DNA of 64,000 nt from Bacillota bacterium (GTDB taxonomy: Bacteria > Bacillota > UBA4882 > UBA8346), in the NCBI GenBank assembly GCA_023400055.1, contig JAEXFN010000005.1, forward strand, positions 124,001 through 188,000, given 5' to 3'. The notes below the pieces were generated by a model. The model was not told where the DNA came from. It made no database searches and worked only from the letters and a program-made list of their open reading frames with translations. The position numbers and the translations under genes were made by a program. How positions within the stretch are numbered: position 1 is the stretch's first letter; each line of letters begins with the position of its first letter. Positions 1 through 8,840 of this stretch are shown here, in pieces.

Positions 1-1
1 A

Positions 2-469
2 CCGCTCGAACTGCAGCGCCGGCTCGATCAGGTCCTGGCCGGATTTCACACCACCATCCGGCCTAAGGATCTGGGCACCGCGGTCCACTTCGCCAGCCAA
101 CGGTTGCTGGGCAAGTTCGACTCGGAGGTGCGCCGCAAGGCGCGCAACGAAAACACCAAGGCCATGGTGGAAGCGATTTATAAGAATGAGATCGACATCA
201 TTACCCATCCTGGCCTGCATATCTCCATTGACACCCACGAATTGGCCCGCGCCTGCGTCAAGCGGGACACGGCCCTGGAGATCAACGCCAAACACGGCGT
301 GAAATCGATCGGCTTCATTCAGGCCGCGGCCAAGGAAGGAGCGCGCTTCGCCATCGGCAGCGACGCCCACCAGCCGGACAAAGTGGGCCGGCTGGATGCG
401 GGCATCCGGGCGGCCCAAGCGGCGGGACTCCGCCCCGATCAAGTCATCAACGTGCACGAAACCGATTGA
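2..469 (+). CDS. PHP-domain phosphoesterase, C-terminal part (5' end outside window)
   Basis: The reading frame is open from the first bases of the window to TGA, so only the C-terminal 155 or so residues are seen. They end a PHP-type metal-dependent TIM barrel: an ITHPGLHISID segment is followed by LEINAKHGVKS and then FAIGSDAHQPDKVG, matching the late metal-binding motifs of the YcdX/PHP family (H in ITHPG, E in LEIN, SDAH). The substrate cannot be told from this part. It lies just upstream of rapZ, and PHP-rapZ-yvcK neighbourhoods are common in Firmicutes. No terminator is visible after it; 177 bases separate it from the likely rapZ start. Confidence 0.85.
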   Translation, partial: PLELQRRLDQVLAGFHTTIRPKDLGTAVHFASQRLLGKFDSEVRRKARNENTKAMVEAIYKNEIDIITHPGLHISIDTHELARACVKRDTALEINAKHGVKSIGFIQAAAKEGARFAIGSDAHQPDKVGRLDAGIRAAQAAGLRPDQVINVHETD

Positions 470-646
470 GATCTCCTCTCGGCCCGGCGTTTCCATCCAG
501 CAAAATGATTAACGAGCCAAAACTGGCAATCCAGTAATATTTTACAGATGGTCGACGATAAAATATTCGTTTAAGATGATATAAGCAATACTTGCAGGAA
601 AAAGGATTCGCAAAATCGAATGAATCATCCGAAGCGAGGGATGATC

Positions 647-1507
647 ATGCCTGAAAGTATGCGTTTTGTCATCATCACCGGCCTTTCCGGGGCCGGCAAA
701 ACCGAAACCATGAAGTGTTTTGAGGATCTCGGTTATTTTTGCGTCGACAATCTTCCGCCGGTCCTGATTCCGAAGTTTGCCGAGCTTTGTGCACAATCGG
801 ACGGCCGCATTAATAGAATAGCGTTGGTAGTCGATATTCGGGGCGGCAGCTTTTTCGATGACATCTTCGAGGCGCTGGAATCCTTGGAACAGAACGGTTT
901 CAGTCACGAAATCCTTTTCTTGGAGGCCAGCGAAGAAATTTTGGTGCGCCGGTTCAAAGAGAGCCGCCGCCGTCATCCGCTGTCAGCGTCGGGAGCGATC
1001 ATCGAGGGAATCCGCGCCGAGTCGCAACGCCTCGAACAGATTCGCGGCAAGGCCACCATGCTTTTGGATACCTCCGGATTATCCGCCAAAATGTTGCGGG
1101 AACGGATTCAGGAAAACTTCGATAATCAGCCGGAACAAGAGAAGATGCTGGTTACCATCGTATCGTTCGGTTTCAAGAATGGCATTCCGCTCGATGCCGA
1201 CTTGGTTTTCGACGTCCGTTTCCTGCCCAACCCGCATTATGTGGATTCATTGCGCACTTTGAACGGCAACAATTGCGAAGTATCGGATTACGTTTTGAAA
1301 TGGCCGGTAACGGTAAGATTTTTGACCAAGCTTTATGATTTGATCGATTTTCTGGGACCGCTTTATTTGAAAGAAGGGAAGGCCAATCTGATCATCGGCA
1401 TCGGTTGCACCGGCGGTCAGCACCGTTCGGTGACGGTCGCCAATAAGCTCGGGGATTATCTGCGGACCCAAGGGTACCGGGTCGCCATCGATCACCGGGA
1501 TATTTAA
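647..1507 (+). CDS. rapZ: RNase adapter / nucleotide-binding protein RapZ (YvcJ)
   Basis: P-loop protein of the RapZ/YvcJ family, 286 residues. The N-terminal Walker A motif GLSGAGKT is at residues 12-19, and the conserved C-terminal domain carries GIGCTGGQHRSV, the hallmark of the family. In Gram-negatives RapZ controls GlmZ/GlmS amino-sugar synthesis; in Bacillus YvcJ binds nucleotides and affects competence. In-frame ATGs exist at 620, 641 and 647. I prefer 647 because GAGGG ends six bases upstream and homologues start just before RFVIITG. It is followed by yvcK, the usual partner. The third common member, whiA, does not follow yvcK here. Confidence 0.95.
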   Translation: MPESMRFVIITGLSGAGKTETMKCFEDLGYFCVDNLPPVLIPKFAELCAQSDGRINRIALVVDIRGGSFFDDIFEALESLEQNGFSHEILFLEASEEILVRRFKESRRRHPLSASGAIIEGIRAESQRLEQIRGKATMLLDTSGLSAKMLRERIQENFDNQPEQEKMLVTIVSFGFKNGIPLDADLVFDVRFLPNPHYVDSLRTLNGNNCEVSDYVLKWPVTVRFLTKLYDLIDFLGPLYLKEGKANLIIGIGCTGGQHRSVTVANKLGDYLRTQGYRVAIDHRDI

Positions 1508-1624
1508 CGGACGTGGCGCAACGCCTGGCGGGGGCGCCCGTTGCTGGGGGCGTCGCGCTTTTGGATCCCAGATTGCCGATGCAACCGATAGCAATCCGAG
1601 TATACCAGAAAGGGGATGGACCGT

Positions 1625-2941
1625 ATGGCAATGAAGAAGCGGCCGCAACGGATCGCTGCATATTGGTTGATCACGGTCTTATTTTGCATCTCCCTGATCG
1701 CTGGTGGAATCCTGATTCTGACGGATGTCATCCGCCTGGCGCGGTTTGGAGCGGGAGCCCGGGCCGTCTCGGGCTGGTTTTTCATCATCATTGGCGTGGC
1801 GAGCGGTTATTTCGGTTCCCAGCGCTGCTTCTGGCTGTTGGTTTCCTGGCTGTCCAGCAGCGATTTTAAACCCAAGAACGGCCGGGGGCAGAAGGGCCCC
1901 AAAATCGTCGTCGTCGGGGGCGGGACCGGTCTGGGGACCATCCTGCGCGGTTTGAAGGAGATCACCTCCAATCTGACCGCCATCGTCACCGTCGCCGATG
2001 ACGGGGGCAGCTCGGGCAGGCTGCGCAAGGAATTCGGGATTCTGCCGCCCGGGGATATTCGCAATTGCCTGGTGGCGATGGCGGATATTGAGCCGTTGAT
2101 GGAAGGCCTGATGCAATACAGGTTTTCCGGCAATTCCGATCTGGCCGGGCATAGTTTCGGCAATCTGTTCTTGACGGTCATGACCGACATCACCGGCGAT
2201 TTTGAACAAGCCATCCGCGAATCGAGCAAGGTTTTGGCGGTCCGGGGCCAGGTGCTCCCGGCGACATTAGAGAATGTTACGCTAAAGGCGGAGATGGTCG
2301 ACGGCAGCATGGTCCGGGGCGAATCGGCGATCACAGCCTCCGAGCTCGCGATCAAACGGATTTTTCTGGAACCCGACGATGTCAAACCGTTGCGGGAGTC
2401 CGTCAACGCCATCAACGAGGCCGACTTGGTCATCCTGGGACCGGGCAGCCTTTATACCAGCGTGATTCCGAACCTGCTGGTGAAGGAGATCCGGGAGGCG
2501 CTGCGGAATGCTTCCGCCATCAAACTTTATATTTGCAATGCCATGACCCAGCCGGGCGAGACCGATCATTACACGGCCAGCGACCATATCCGGGCCATTT
2601 TGCAGCATGCCGGTCCGGAACTGATCGATATCGCGGTGATCAATACCGAGGCGATTCCGCCGGATCTGATGGAACGTTATGCCGAGGAAGGCGCCGAACC
2701 GGTGGCCGCCGATTTCGAGCGGGTGAAAGCTTTGGGAGTGACGCCGTTCGGCTTGGAAGTTATCGTCAAATCGAATCTGATCCGGCACGACGCCACCAAA
2801 TTGGCCCAAATGGTGCTGAACCTTTACCGGACGCAACGGTTCGGCAAAGCGTTCGGCAAAAAGCTTTCGCGAAAAATATATCAAAAACTATACCGTTTTT
2901 TTAAAGGCCTCACCACGTTGCTGGTGTCGCGCTTGCCGTGA
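1625..2941 (+). CDS. yvcK: Gluconeogenesis factor YvcK (CofD/UPF0052 fold)
   Basis: The N-terminus has two hydrophobic membrane segments (about residues 10-30 and 42-62). The cytoplasmic YvcK domain then starts with KIVVVGGGTGLGTILRGL, with TVADDGGSSGRLR, PPGDIRNCLVA and GPGSLYTSVIPNLL following. These are the UDP-sugar-binding and CofD-like motifs of the family. In Firmicutes YvcK binds UDP-GlcNAc and is needed for normal cell shape on gluconeogenic carbon sources. Start 1625 gives a good spacing to AAGGGG; an ATG at 1616 is also in frame but sits against that site. The membrane-anchored form with two TM segments is a known variant. whiA is missing downstream. Confidence 0.93.
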   Translation: MAMKKRPQRIAAYWLITVLFCISLIAGGILILTDVIRLARFGAGARAVSGWFFIIIGVASGYFGSQRCFWLLVSWLSSSDFKPKNGRGQKGPKIVVVGGGTGLGTILRGLKEITSNLTAIVTVADDGGSSGRLRKEFGILPPGDIRNCLVAMADIEPLMEGLMQYRFSGNSDLAGHSFGNLFLTVMTDITGDFEQAIRESSKVLAVRGQVLPATLENVTLKAEMVDGSMVRGESAITASELAIKRIFLEPDDVKPLRESVNAINEADLVILGPGSLYTSVIPNLLVKEIREALRNASAIKLYICNAMTQPGETDHYTASDHIRAILQHAGPELIDIAVINTEAIPPDLMERYAEEGAEPVAADFERVKALGVTPFGLEVIVKSNLIRHDATKLAQMVLNLYRTQRFGKAFGKKLSRKIYQKLYRFFKGLTTLLVSRLP

Positions 2942-2999
2942 CGATTTGAACAAATAGAACGATTTTTGATAATTTATTAGTGCTAGGTGTCCATGGCAA

Positions 3000-3028
3000 G
3001 CCCTCCGTTCGCGGTGGGCATTTTTTTT
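3000..3028 (+). terminator. Rho-independent terminator after yvcK
   Basis: GCCC/GGGC and CCG/CGG stems, separated by one T-T mismatch, close a TTCG tetraloop and are followed by eight T. This separates the rapZ-yvcK unit from the flagellar operon. Confidence 0.8.
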
Positions 3029-3048
3029 GCCGAGATCATAAAAATCGC

Positions 3049-3075
3049 TAATCCCTGTCGAATTTTGACCGATAT
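3049..3075 (+). promoter_or_regulatory. Possible sigma-28 (FliA/SigD) flagellar promoter
   Basis: TAAT, 15 bases, then ACCGATAT matches the sigma-28 pattern TAAA-N15-GCCGATAT with one mismatch in each half. It lies 38 bases before the flgF start and just after the upstream terminator, where an operon promoter would be expected. The call rests on pattern matching only. Confidence 0.45.
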
Positions 3076-3112
3076 ATACTATAAGGAATATTCCCATGGA
3101 GGAGGTGAGTCG

Positions 3113-3838
3113 TTGATACGCGGTTTATATACGGCGGCCACCGGTATGATCGCCGAACAAACGCGGCAGGACACGGTCGCCAATAATCTGGCCAATGTCA
3201 ACACGGTGGGTTTCAAACGGGATAATGTCACGGAAACCTCTTTTCACGAATTGTTGCTCAACGCTTATTCGAAAAAAGGGGCGACTCCGATCGGCGCGCT
3301 CGGCTTGGGGGTCGATGTCGACGGCAGTTATACCGATTATAGCACCGGCAATATCGTACCGACCGATAATCCAACCGATCTCGCCATTACCGGAGACGCG
3401 CTGTTGGCCGTCGAACGGAACGGTCAGGTCCGTTACACCCGGGCCGGCAATCTGACCCTGAATCAGGATCGGACGCTGGTCACCCAAAACGGCGATCCGG
3501 TGTTGGGCCAAAACGGACCGATTCAGTTGGCGGGCTCCTTTACGGTCGCGCCGGACGGAGCGATCATTCAAAACGGGCAAGAGGTCGACAGGCTTCGCTT
3601 GTCGTCTACCGCCGGCATGGTGAAACAGGACGACTTTTATGTCAGCGGCAACGCCGCTCCGGCGGCTGCGGGCGCCGATACCCGGATCATTCAGGGCGCG
3701 TTGGAAGGCTCCAATGTCAATCCGATCCGTGAAATGATCAACATGATTACGGTGACCCGGAGTTACGACGCCAATCAAAAGGTGCTGCTCGCTCAGGATG
3801 ATACATTGGGCAAGGCGGTAAACGATTTGGCGAAATAA
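3113..3838 (+). CDS. flgF: Flagellar rod/hook-basal body protein FlgF
   Basis: Member of the FlgF/FlgG rod protein family, 241 residues. It begins MIRGLYTAATGMIAEQTRQD with the conserved helix leading to NNLANVNTVGFKRD, and ends with the typical C-terminal coiled helix (EGSNVNPIREMINMI... NQKVLLAQDD). The start is the TTG at 3113, placed right after GGAGGAGGTGAG; longer in-frame starts would give an unnatural N-terminus. It is the first of six co-directional basal-body genes. FlgF is a proximal rod subunit, exported by the flagellar type III apparatus. Assignment as FlgF rather than FlgG rests on its order before a second, more canonical FlgG. Confidence 0.85.
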   Translation: MIRGLYTAATGMIAEQTRQDTVANNLANVNTVGFKRDNVTETSFHELLLNAYSKKGATPIGALGLGVDVDGSYTDYSTGNIVPTDNPTDLAITGDALLAVERNGQVRYTRAGNLTLNQDRTLVTQNGDPVLGQNGPIQLAGSFTVAPDGAIIQNGQEVDRLRLSSTAGMVKQDDFYVSGNAAPAAAGADTRIIQGALEGSNVNPIREMINMITVTRSYDANQKVLLAQDDTLGKAVNDLAK

Positions 3839-4016
3839 GATCGCGCATGGCAAGGCAGTGACGGGCGTGAGTTGAATGGAAGAACCGGACCGCTCGCGGA
3901 GGTTCGGAAAGATCGAACGACTGAGATCTTTCGGAAATGACCCATCGACTTCGACCTGTCCTCTTTGCTGCTCAGACATTTGACATTCATTACATTTATT
4001 TTGAGGAGGAAACAGG

Positions 4017-4805
4017 ATGATTCGAGCTTTGTGGAGTGCCGGCACCGGAATGCAGGCCCAGCAGATGAATATCGACACCATCGCCAACAATCTGGCCAAT
4101 GTCAACACCACCGGCTTCAAAAAGATGCGGGCCGAATTTCAGGATCTGCTTTACCAGACGATCCGGGAACCGGGCAGTTCTTCATATCAAGGCGTGCAGA
4201 TTCCCACCGGGTTGCAGATCGGCTTGGGCGTCCGCCCCGTAGCCACCGCCCGGATATTTACCCAAGGCGATCACTTGCAGACCGATAATCCGCTGGACCT
4301 GAGAATCGAAGGACAGGGCTTCTTCCAGGTCGAACTGCCGGATGGCACCGTCGCCTATACCCGGAACGGTTCATTTAAGGAAGACGGCAACGGGCAACTG
4401 GTTACCTCGGAAGGGTATATCGTGCAACCGGCGATCACTTTCCCCAGCGGAGTCGAACAGATCAATGTGGGCACTGACGGAACGATTTCCGTCCAGGTTT
4501 CCGGCGAAACCACCGCCCAAGAGGTTGGGAAGCTCGACTTGGTAACGTTCGTCAATCCGGCCGGGTTGGACAGCATGGGCAATGGCTTATACCGCCAGAG
4601 CGGCGCCTCGGGGGATCCGAACACGGTGAGTCCGGGGACCGAGGGCGCGGGCACCATCGTCCAGGGGGCGTTGGAGATGTCCAATGTCAAGGTGGTCGAA
4701 GAGATGATCAACATGATCGTGGCGCAACGCGCTTACGAAGTGAATTCCAAGGCGATTCAAGCCTCGGACGAGATGCTTCAAACCGCCAATAATCTGCGGC
4801 GTTAG
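4017..4805 (+). CDS. flgG: Flagellar distal rod protein FlgG
   Basis: 262 residues, the normal FlgG length. The N-terminus MIRALWSAGTGMQAQQMNID is followed by NNLANVNTTGFKKMRAEFQD. The middle has the FlgG-specific QIGLGVRP and the C-terminus GALEMSNVKVVEEMINMIVAQRAYEVNSKA. It forms the distal rod that crosses the periplasm through the P and L rings. GAGGAGG lies ten bases before the ATG. The 178-base gap after flgF has no clear terminator. flgA follows after nine bases. Confidence 0.95.
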   Translation: MIRALWSAGTGMQAQQMNIDTIANNLANVNTTGFKKMRAEFQDLLYQTIREPGSSSYQGVQIPTGLQIGLGVRPVATARIFTQGDHLQTDNPLDLRIEGQGFFQVELPDGTVAYTRNGSFKEDGNGQLVTSEGYIVQPAITFPSGVEQINVGTDGTISVQVSGETTAQEVGKLDLVTFVNPAGLDSMGNGLYRQSGASGDPNTVSPGTEGAGTIVQGALEMSNVKVVEEMINMIVAQRAYEVNSKAIQASDEMLQTANNLRR

Positions 4806-4814
4806 GAATAATCC

Positions 4815-5765
4815 ATGAACGGCTGGCAAAGGGTTTTAGGATGGTTGATACTCCTGGCCGTGCTGGCGGTCGGAACCGCGGCCGCGGCCGAGGGGATCGT
4901 CGTGACCATTCCCGAGCGGGTCACGGTGACCGGACCGCGGATCCAGCTGGGAAGCCTGGCGTCGTTCAGCGGCGGTACCCCGGACGAATATCGGGTTTTG
5001 CAACAACTGGCTTTGGGCCCGACGCCCCAACCGGGGCAGACGCGCGTCTTTTCCAAGGAGTATCTGGACTTTCAGCTAAAACAGCATCCGTTGAAACAAC
5101 CGGTATCGCTGCAAATGGGCCAGACCGTTACGGTTCAGGCGGCAGCCACCGCCATCACCCACGACGCGATTGAAGCCGAGATTATGAAGCTATTGCCGGT
5201 TAAAGCGGGGATCAGTCGCTGGATTGAGCTGAACAACCTCCCGGAAACGATCTGGTTGAGTCAGGGCGATTGGCGGATCCAAGCGGTGCCGGTAGGCAAC
5301 ATGCCCGACTTTGGCAATGTCCTGTTTCAGGTGCGCCTGGAGAACGGCGCCGAGCAACGGGTATTGAATGTCAGCGGCCGGATTCATGCCAAGGCCCAAG
5401 TCTATCAAGCCGCCCGCAATCTGCCCAAGTTGACCGCCTTGAAGGCGGAGGATCTGGTTCCCATGGAAATGGAATTGAAGTTTGGGGATGAACTCACCGG
5501 CGACTGCTCGGGCTGGCGGACCATCAAACCGTTGCGTGCCGGCAGAGTGCTCCGGATGACCGATCTTCAGCAAGTGCCCTTGGTGGTCAAGGGCCATCCG
5601 GTGAAGGTCACGGTAAAAGATTCCGGGGTCGAGATCGCCATCGCCGGAGTCGCGTTGGCCGACGGCTGGAACGGTGATTCGATACCCATCGTCAATCCCT
5701 CTAGCAATAAAAAGTTCCAGGCCAAGGTTTGCGGGCCTGGTGCGACCGAGGTGATAATTCCTTGA
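4815..5765 (+). CDS. flgA: Flagellar P-ring assembly chaperone FlgA
   Basis: 316 residues with a Sec signal peptide (hydrophobic segment about residues 8-22, cleavage near AAAA-EG). The C-terminal part is the SAF domain: RNLPKLTALKAEDLVPM, then PLRAGRVLRMTDLQQVPLVVKGHPVKV. FlgA acts in the periplasm as chaperone for FlgI polymerising into the P-ring, so it is expected only where a periplasm and outer membrane exist. The longer N-terminal region fits the large FlgA class. Its stop overlaps the TTG start of flgH. Confidence 0.92.
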   Translation: MNGWQRVLGWLILLAVLAVGTAAAAEGIVVTIPERVTVTGPRIQLGSLASFSGGTPDEYRVLQQLALGPTPQPGQTRVFSKEYLDFQLKQHPLKQPVSLQMGQTVTVQAAATAITHDAIEAEIMKLLPVKAGISRWIELNNLPETIWLSQGDWRIQAVPVGNMPDFGNVLFQVRLENGAEQRVLNVSGRIHAKAQVYQAARNLPKLTALKAEDLVPMEMELKFGDELTGDCSGWRTIKPLRAGRVLRMTDLQQVPLVVKGHPVKVTVKDSGVEIAIAGVALADGWNGDSIPIVNPSSNKKFQAKVCGPGATEVIIP

Positions 5766-6361
5766 AAAAGAATCATTTTAAGAAAATGTTGTTCCGACTG
5801 CTCCTGGTGAGCATCGGTTTATGTTTGTTTCAAGCCGCGGCGGCGGCCGACTCGCTTTGGTCGGACCGGAATCTCTCGCCGTTCAGCGGGAAAAAGACCG
5901 CCTATAAAGCGGGCGATCTGCTGACCGTGGTCATCGTGGAGCAGACGTCAGCCACACAAAAAGCCGACTCCAGCAACAGCGAAAAAGGATCGGTCAGCGC
6001 CGGCGGATCGGGAAAACTGGGAAAGATCCTGCCGCAATTGGGGGCCGATTGGGGTTCGAGCTCCGATGGACAAGGCACCACGACCCGGGGCGGGACCTTC
6101 AGCGCTAAAATCACGGTGATGGTGACTTCGGTCAGTCCGGACGGCTTACTCACCATCGAAGGCAAGCAGATGATCAAGGTCAATAAGGAAGAGCAAGTAT
6201 TGCGGATCACCGGCGTCATCAGACCGGAGGATATTTCCAGCGACAATTTGATCTATTCGACGTACATTGCCGATGCCGCCATCGAATATCAGGGCAACGG
6301 CACGGTGGGCGACACCCAAGGTACCGGAATCCTCACCAAGATATTTCATTGGATTTTTTGA
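5762..6361 (+). CDS. flgH: Flagellar L-ring protein FlgH
   Basis: 199 residues. The body carries the L-ring motifs SLWSDRNLSPFSGKKTAYKAGD-like start, LLTVVIVEQTSATQKA, the GGSGKL/TTRGG linker and GLLTIEGKQMIKVNKEEQVLRITGVIRPEDI, ending in a VGDTQGTGILTKIF tail. I start at TTG 5762 (GAGGTG eight bases upstream, TTGA overlapping the flgA stop). The signal sequence reads ...LCLFQAAAAAD, so it looks like signal peptidase I type: there is no lipobox Cys next to the cleavage site, unlike proteobacterial FlgH, which is a lipoprotein. The L-ring sits in an outer membrane. Confidence 0.92.
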   Translation: MKKNHFKKMLFRLLLVSIGLCLFQAAAAADSLWSDRNLSPFSGKKTAYKAGDLLTVVIVEQTSATQKADSSNSEKGSVSAGGSGKLGKILPQLGADWGSSSDGQGTTTRGGTFSAKITVMVTSVSPDGLLTIEGKQMIKVNKEEQVLRITGVIRPEDISSDNLIYSTYIADAAIEYQGNGTVGDTQGTGILTKIFHWIF

Positions 6362-6378
6362 GAGCCAGGTGGGAACAG

Positions 6379-7518
6379 ATGCTGAGAAAGCTGAGAAAGA
6401 TGATCGGTTTTGCTTTAATCGCGGTCGCGTTCATGGGCGGCGGAGTTTTTTCCCAGGCATTGGCCGCCGAGGAAGACAACCCGGTGGTGACCACCCGGAT
6501 CAAGGATCTGGCCCGGCTCGAGGGCGTCCGCGCCAATCAATTGACCGGCATGGGCCTGGTGGTCGGACTGAATGGTACCGGCGACACCAGCAAAGCCAAT
6601 GCCCAGCTGGTCGCCAACACCCTTTTGAAGTGGGGCGTTCAAGTAACGGTCAGCGACATGAAGGTCAAAAACATCGCCGCGGTTTTTGTGACAACGTCAC
6701 TGCCGCCTTATACCCGCTCTGGAGACGCGCTCACGGTGCAGGTGGCTTCCTACGGTGACGCCAAGAGTTTACAGGGCGGCGTATTGCTGCAAACCCCGCT
6801 CACCGGCGCGGACGGCAGGGTTTACGCGGTGGCCCAGGGCCCGGTGTACCTCGGCGGTTATGTGGCCGGCGATAAAAGCAACAGTCAACAGAAGAACGTC
6901 ACCACCACCGGCATGGTCCCTTCGGGCGCCATCGTCGAACGGGAAGTTCCGATGAGTTTCGCCGATCAAAGCAAACTGCGTTGGGTATTGAACAGTCCCG
7001 ATTTTACCACCGCCACCCGGTTGGCCGGAACCATTAACGATACGATCGCCCCGGGCGTGGCCAGAGCGGTGGACATGGGCTTGGTGGAAGTCACCATTCC
7101 CCCGGAAAGGGTCACCGATCCGGTGGCGTTCGTCGCCGAAATCGAAAACCTGCCGGTGACCCCGGACGGCCAGGCCAAAGTGGTCATCAATGAACGGACC
7201 GGAACCGTCGTGGTGGGAGAAAAAGTGCGCATTGCCCCGGTGGCCGTCACGCATCGCAACATTACCGTGAAAATCAGCAGTACGCCCAAGGTTTCACAGC
7301 CCAACCCCCGCTCCGGCGGCCAGACCCAGGTCGTCGAGGAGAAAAACGTTCAGGTTAATGAGGAACAAGGCCGGGTGATCTTGCTGCCGGCCGGGACAAA
7401 TATCGGAACGATCGTCCGTTCGTTGAACGCGGTCGGCACCACGCCGCAGGATATTATCGCGGTGATCGTGGCCATCAAAGAAGCCGGCGCGCTCTATGGC
7501 ACGCTGGAATTCATTTAA
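6379..7518 (+). CDS. flgI: Flagellar P-ring protein FlgI
   Basis: 379 residues, the normal FlgI size. After a signal peptide ending near ALAAEED, the mature protein has RIKDLARLEGVRANQLTGMG, LVVGLNGTGD, MVPSGAIVEREVP, VVINERTGTVVVGEKVRIAPVAVTHRNITV and a C-terminal SLNAVGTTPQDIIAVIVAIKEAGAL. All are diagnostic. It builds the peptidoglycan-associated bushing around the rod. The ATG at 6379 with AGGTGGG upstream is preferred over an in-frame ATG at 6349 that overlaps the flgH end. Confidence 0.96.
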   Translation: MLRKLRKMIGFALIAVAFMGGGVFSQALAAEEDNPVVTTRIKDLARLEGVRANQLTGMGLVVGLNGTGDTSKANAQLVANTLLKWGVQVTVSDMKVKNIAAVFVTTSLPPYTRSGDALTVQVASYGDAKSLQGGVLLQTPLTGADGRVYAVAQGPVYLGGYVAGDKSNSQQKNVTTTGMVPSGAIVEREVPMSFADQSKLRWVLNSPDFTTATRLAGTINDTIAPGVARAVDMGLVEVTIPPERVTDPVAFVAEIENLPVTPDGQAKVVINERTGTVVVGEKVRIAPVAVTHRNITVKISSTPKVSQPNPRSGGQTQVVEEKNVQVNEEQGRVILLPAGTNIGTIVRSLNAVGTTPQDIIAVIVAIKEAGALYGTLEFI

Positions 7519-7535
7519 AAAGAGGAACTTTACCG

Positions 7536-7829
7536 ATGAATCAGATACAGAACCCCCTTCCCGTCTCTCTCTCCAATACCAAATCGCAACAGGGTTTGAC
7601 TCCCGAGCAACGGAAACTCGCCAAAGCCTGTAATGAATTCGAATCTCTCCTGGTCAAGCAGATGCTCGAAGCGATGCAGGGATCCACCAAAATGTTCGGC
7701 GACGGTTTCGGCGGAGAATATTTTCAAAGTTTATTCCAGGAGGAACTTTCGAAACAGATTTCCGTTAATGGATTAGGAGTCGGTAAGATACTTTTCAACC
7801 AGCTTAATCAAGATAAAAATACTAAATAA
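7536..7829 (+). CDS. flgJ: Rod-binding protein, FlgJ N-terminal domain only
   Basis: 97 residues matching the rod-binding N-terminal half of FlgJ: LAKACNEFESLLVKQMLEAM, then GGEYFQSLFQEELSKQI. The C-terminal muramidase domain of proteobacterial FlgJ is absent, as in many Firmicutes, spirochaetes and deltaproteobacteria, where a separate lytic enzyme does the job. RBS AGAGGAAC precedes the ATG. It is the last gene of the flagellar operon. AT-richer sequence with hairpins follows. Confidence 0.88.
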   Translation: MNQIQNPLPVSLSNTKSQQGLTPEQRKLAKACNEFESLLVKQMLEAMQGSTKMFGDGFGGEYFQSLFQEELSKQISVNGLGVGKILFNQLNQDKNTK

Positions 7830-8023
7830 AGGTTGAACAGTCATTTTACTGGCAGGAGAAGGGAATCGGGAAATCACGGCGAATACATAAGTGATTTCCT
7901 GATGAAAAGTTGAATTAAATGCGAATATTCATCATGTTCCAACGCGGGCATGATGAAATCATGAAGCGGTTTAATTCGGCTGATGTTACTGATGTTGATG
8001 TATATTAAAAGGGGGACAAAGCA
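7830..8023. other. Intergenic region with two hairpins
   Basis: No gene seen. GGAAATCAC and GTGATTTCC (7869-7877 and 7891-7899) form a 9-bp stem, and CATCATG/CATGATG (about 7931-7954) a second. Neither has a strong T-run. They may end the flagellar transcript. Confidence 0.4.
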
Positions 8024-8812
8024 GTGACAAACAAAAAAGGAAGTAAAGGGGTTACCGCCAGCCACGATGTACCAACCAAAAACCCCGGATTCTTCGCCAA
8101 AGTTTATCGTCTTTTATTTCATGAAGATGTGTACTGCCGGATCGGCGGTTATTTGATCTTCGGGTTGCTTTTATTCTTGATTAGTTGGGCCATTTGCCAG
8201 TTTGGAATCAAAAAGACCAACCTGTTGGCCGATTCGTTCATGGTGCAGAAGATCTTCAGTTCCGAGACGGTAAAGACCTTCGGATCCTGGGGCGCCGGCC
8301 ATTTCGGCAAAACCTGGACGATTTTAAAATGGAAACTCGATGTCGCCAAAGAGTTTGACACCTGGGGCAATGTCTTTGTGCTGACCTTCAAATACTTCGT
8401 TAATCATTTGGCATTCATTATTCCGTTTATCTTTTTGCTCAACTTCTTCAAGGTGGGGCGCTGGAATTTCGGCGCGGTGTATTTCGCGTTTTATACCGTG
8501 TTGTGGGGGATCGCCATCGGGTCCCAGTCGCTCAGCTTTCCCACGGGAACCAATGTGGTGCTCGGGTCGCTGATACTGTTTGCCCGGTTCGGCCTATGGA
8601 CCTGGTTCTCCTATCTGCTTTTGGTCGTCGGCACCGCCCAATTCGGCTGGCTGGTCTCGCCGAGCTGGTCCTGTTGGGGCTGGAAACAGGAAAGGAAACT
8701 CTGGCCGCTGCCCTTCAGCCCGGAGCAACGCGAGGTCTTCATTTACGGCTTGCTGTTCCTGCTGGCTTCGAGCTTCGCCGAGGCGCGGATTTTCGTCCAT
8801 TATAATTTATAA
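8024..8812 (+). CDS. Integral membrane protein of unknown function
   Basis: 262 residues, GTG start after a GGGGG site. A short basic cytoplasmic N-terminus is followed by about five hydrophobic segments: near residues 45-62 (GYLIFGLLLFLISWAIC), 125-145, 150-170, 185-210 and 235-252. The topology and the small Ala/Glu-rich end (SSFAEARIF) recall the SpoIIM/DUF95 type of protein, but I see no decisive motif, so this is only a suggestion. It stands alone between the flagellar operon and a strong terminator. Confidence 0.7.
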   Translation: MTNKKGSKGVTASHDVPTKNPGFFAKVYRLLFHEDVYCRIGGYLIFGLLLFLISWAICQFGIKKTNLLADSFMVQKIFSSETVKTFGSWGAGHFGKTWTILKWKLDVAKEFDTWGNVFVLTFKYFVNHLAFIIPFIFLLNFFKVGRWNFGAVYFAFYTVLWGIAIGSQSLSFPTGTNVVLGSLILFARFGLWTWFSYLLLVVGTAQFGWLVSPSWSCWGWKQERKLWPLPFSPEQREVFIYGLLFLLASSFAEARIFVHYNL

Positions 8813-8840
8813 GCAATGCAAGTCTCAAGTCGAGGCGCTA

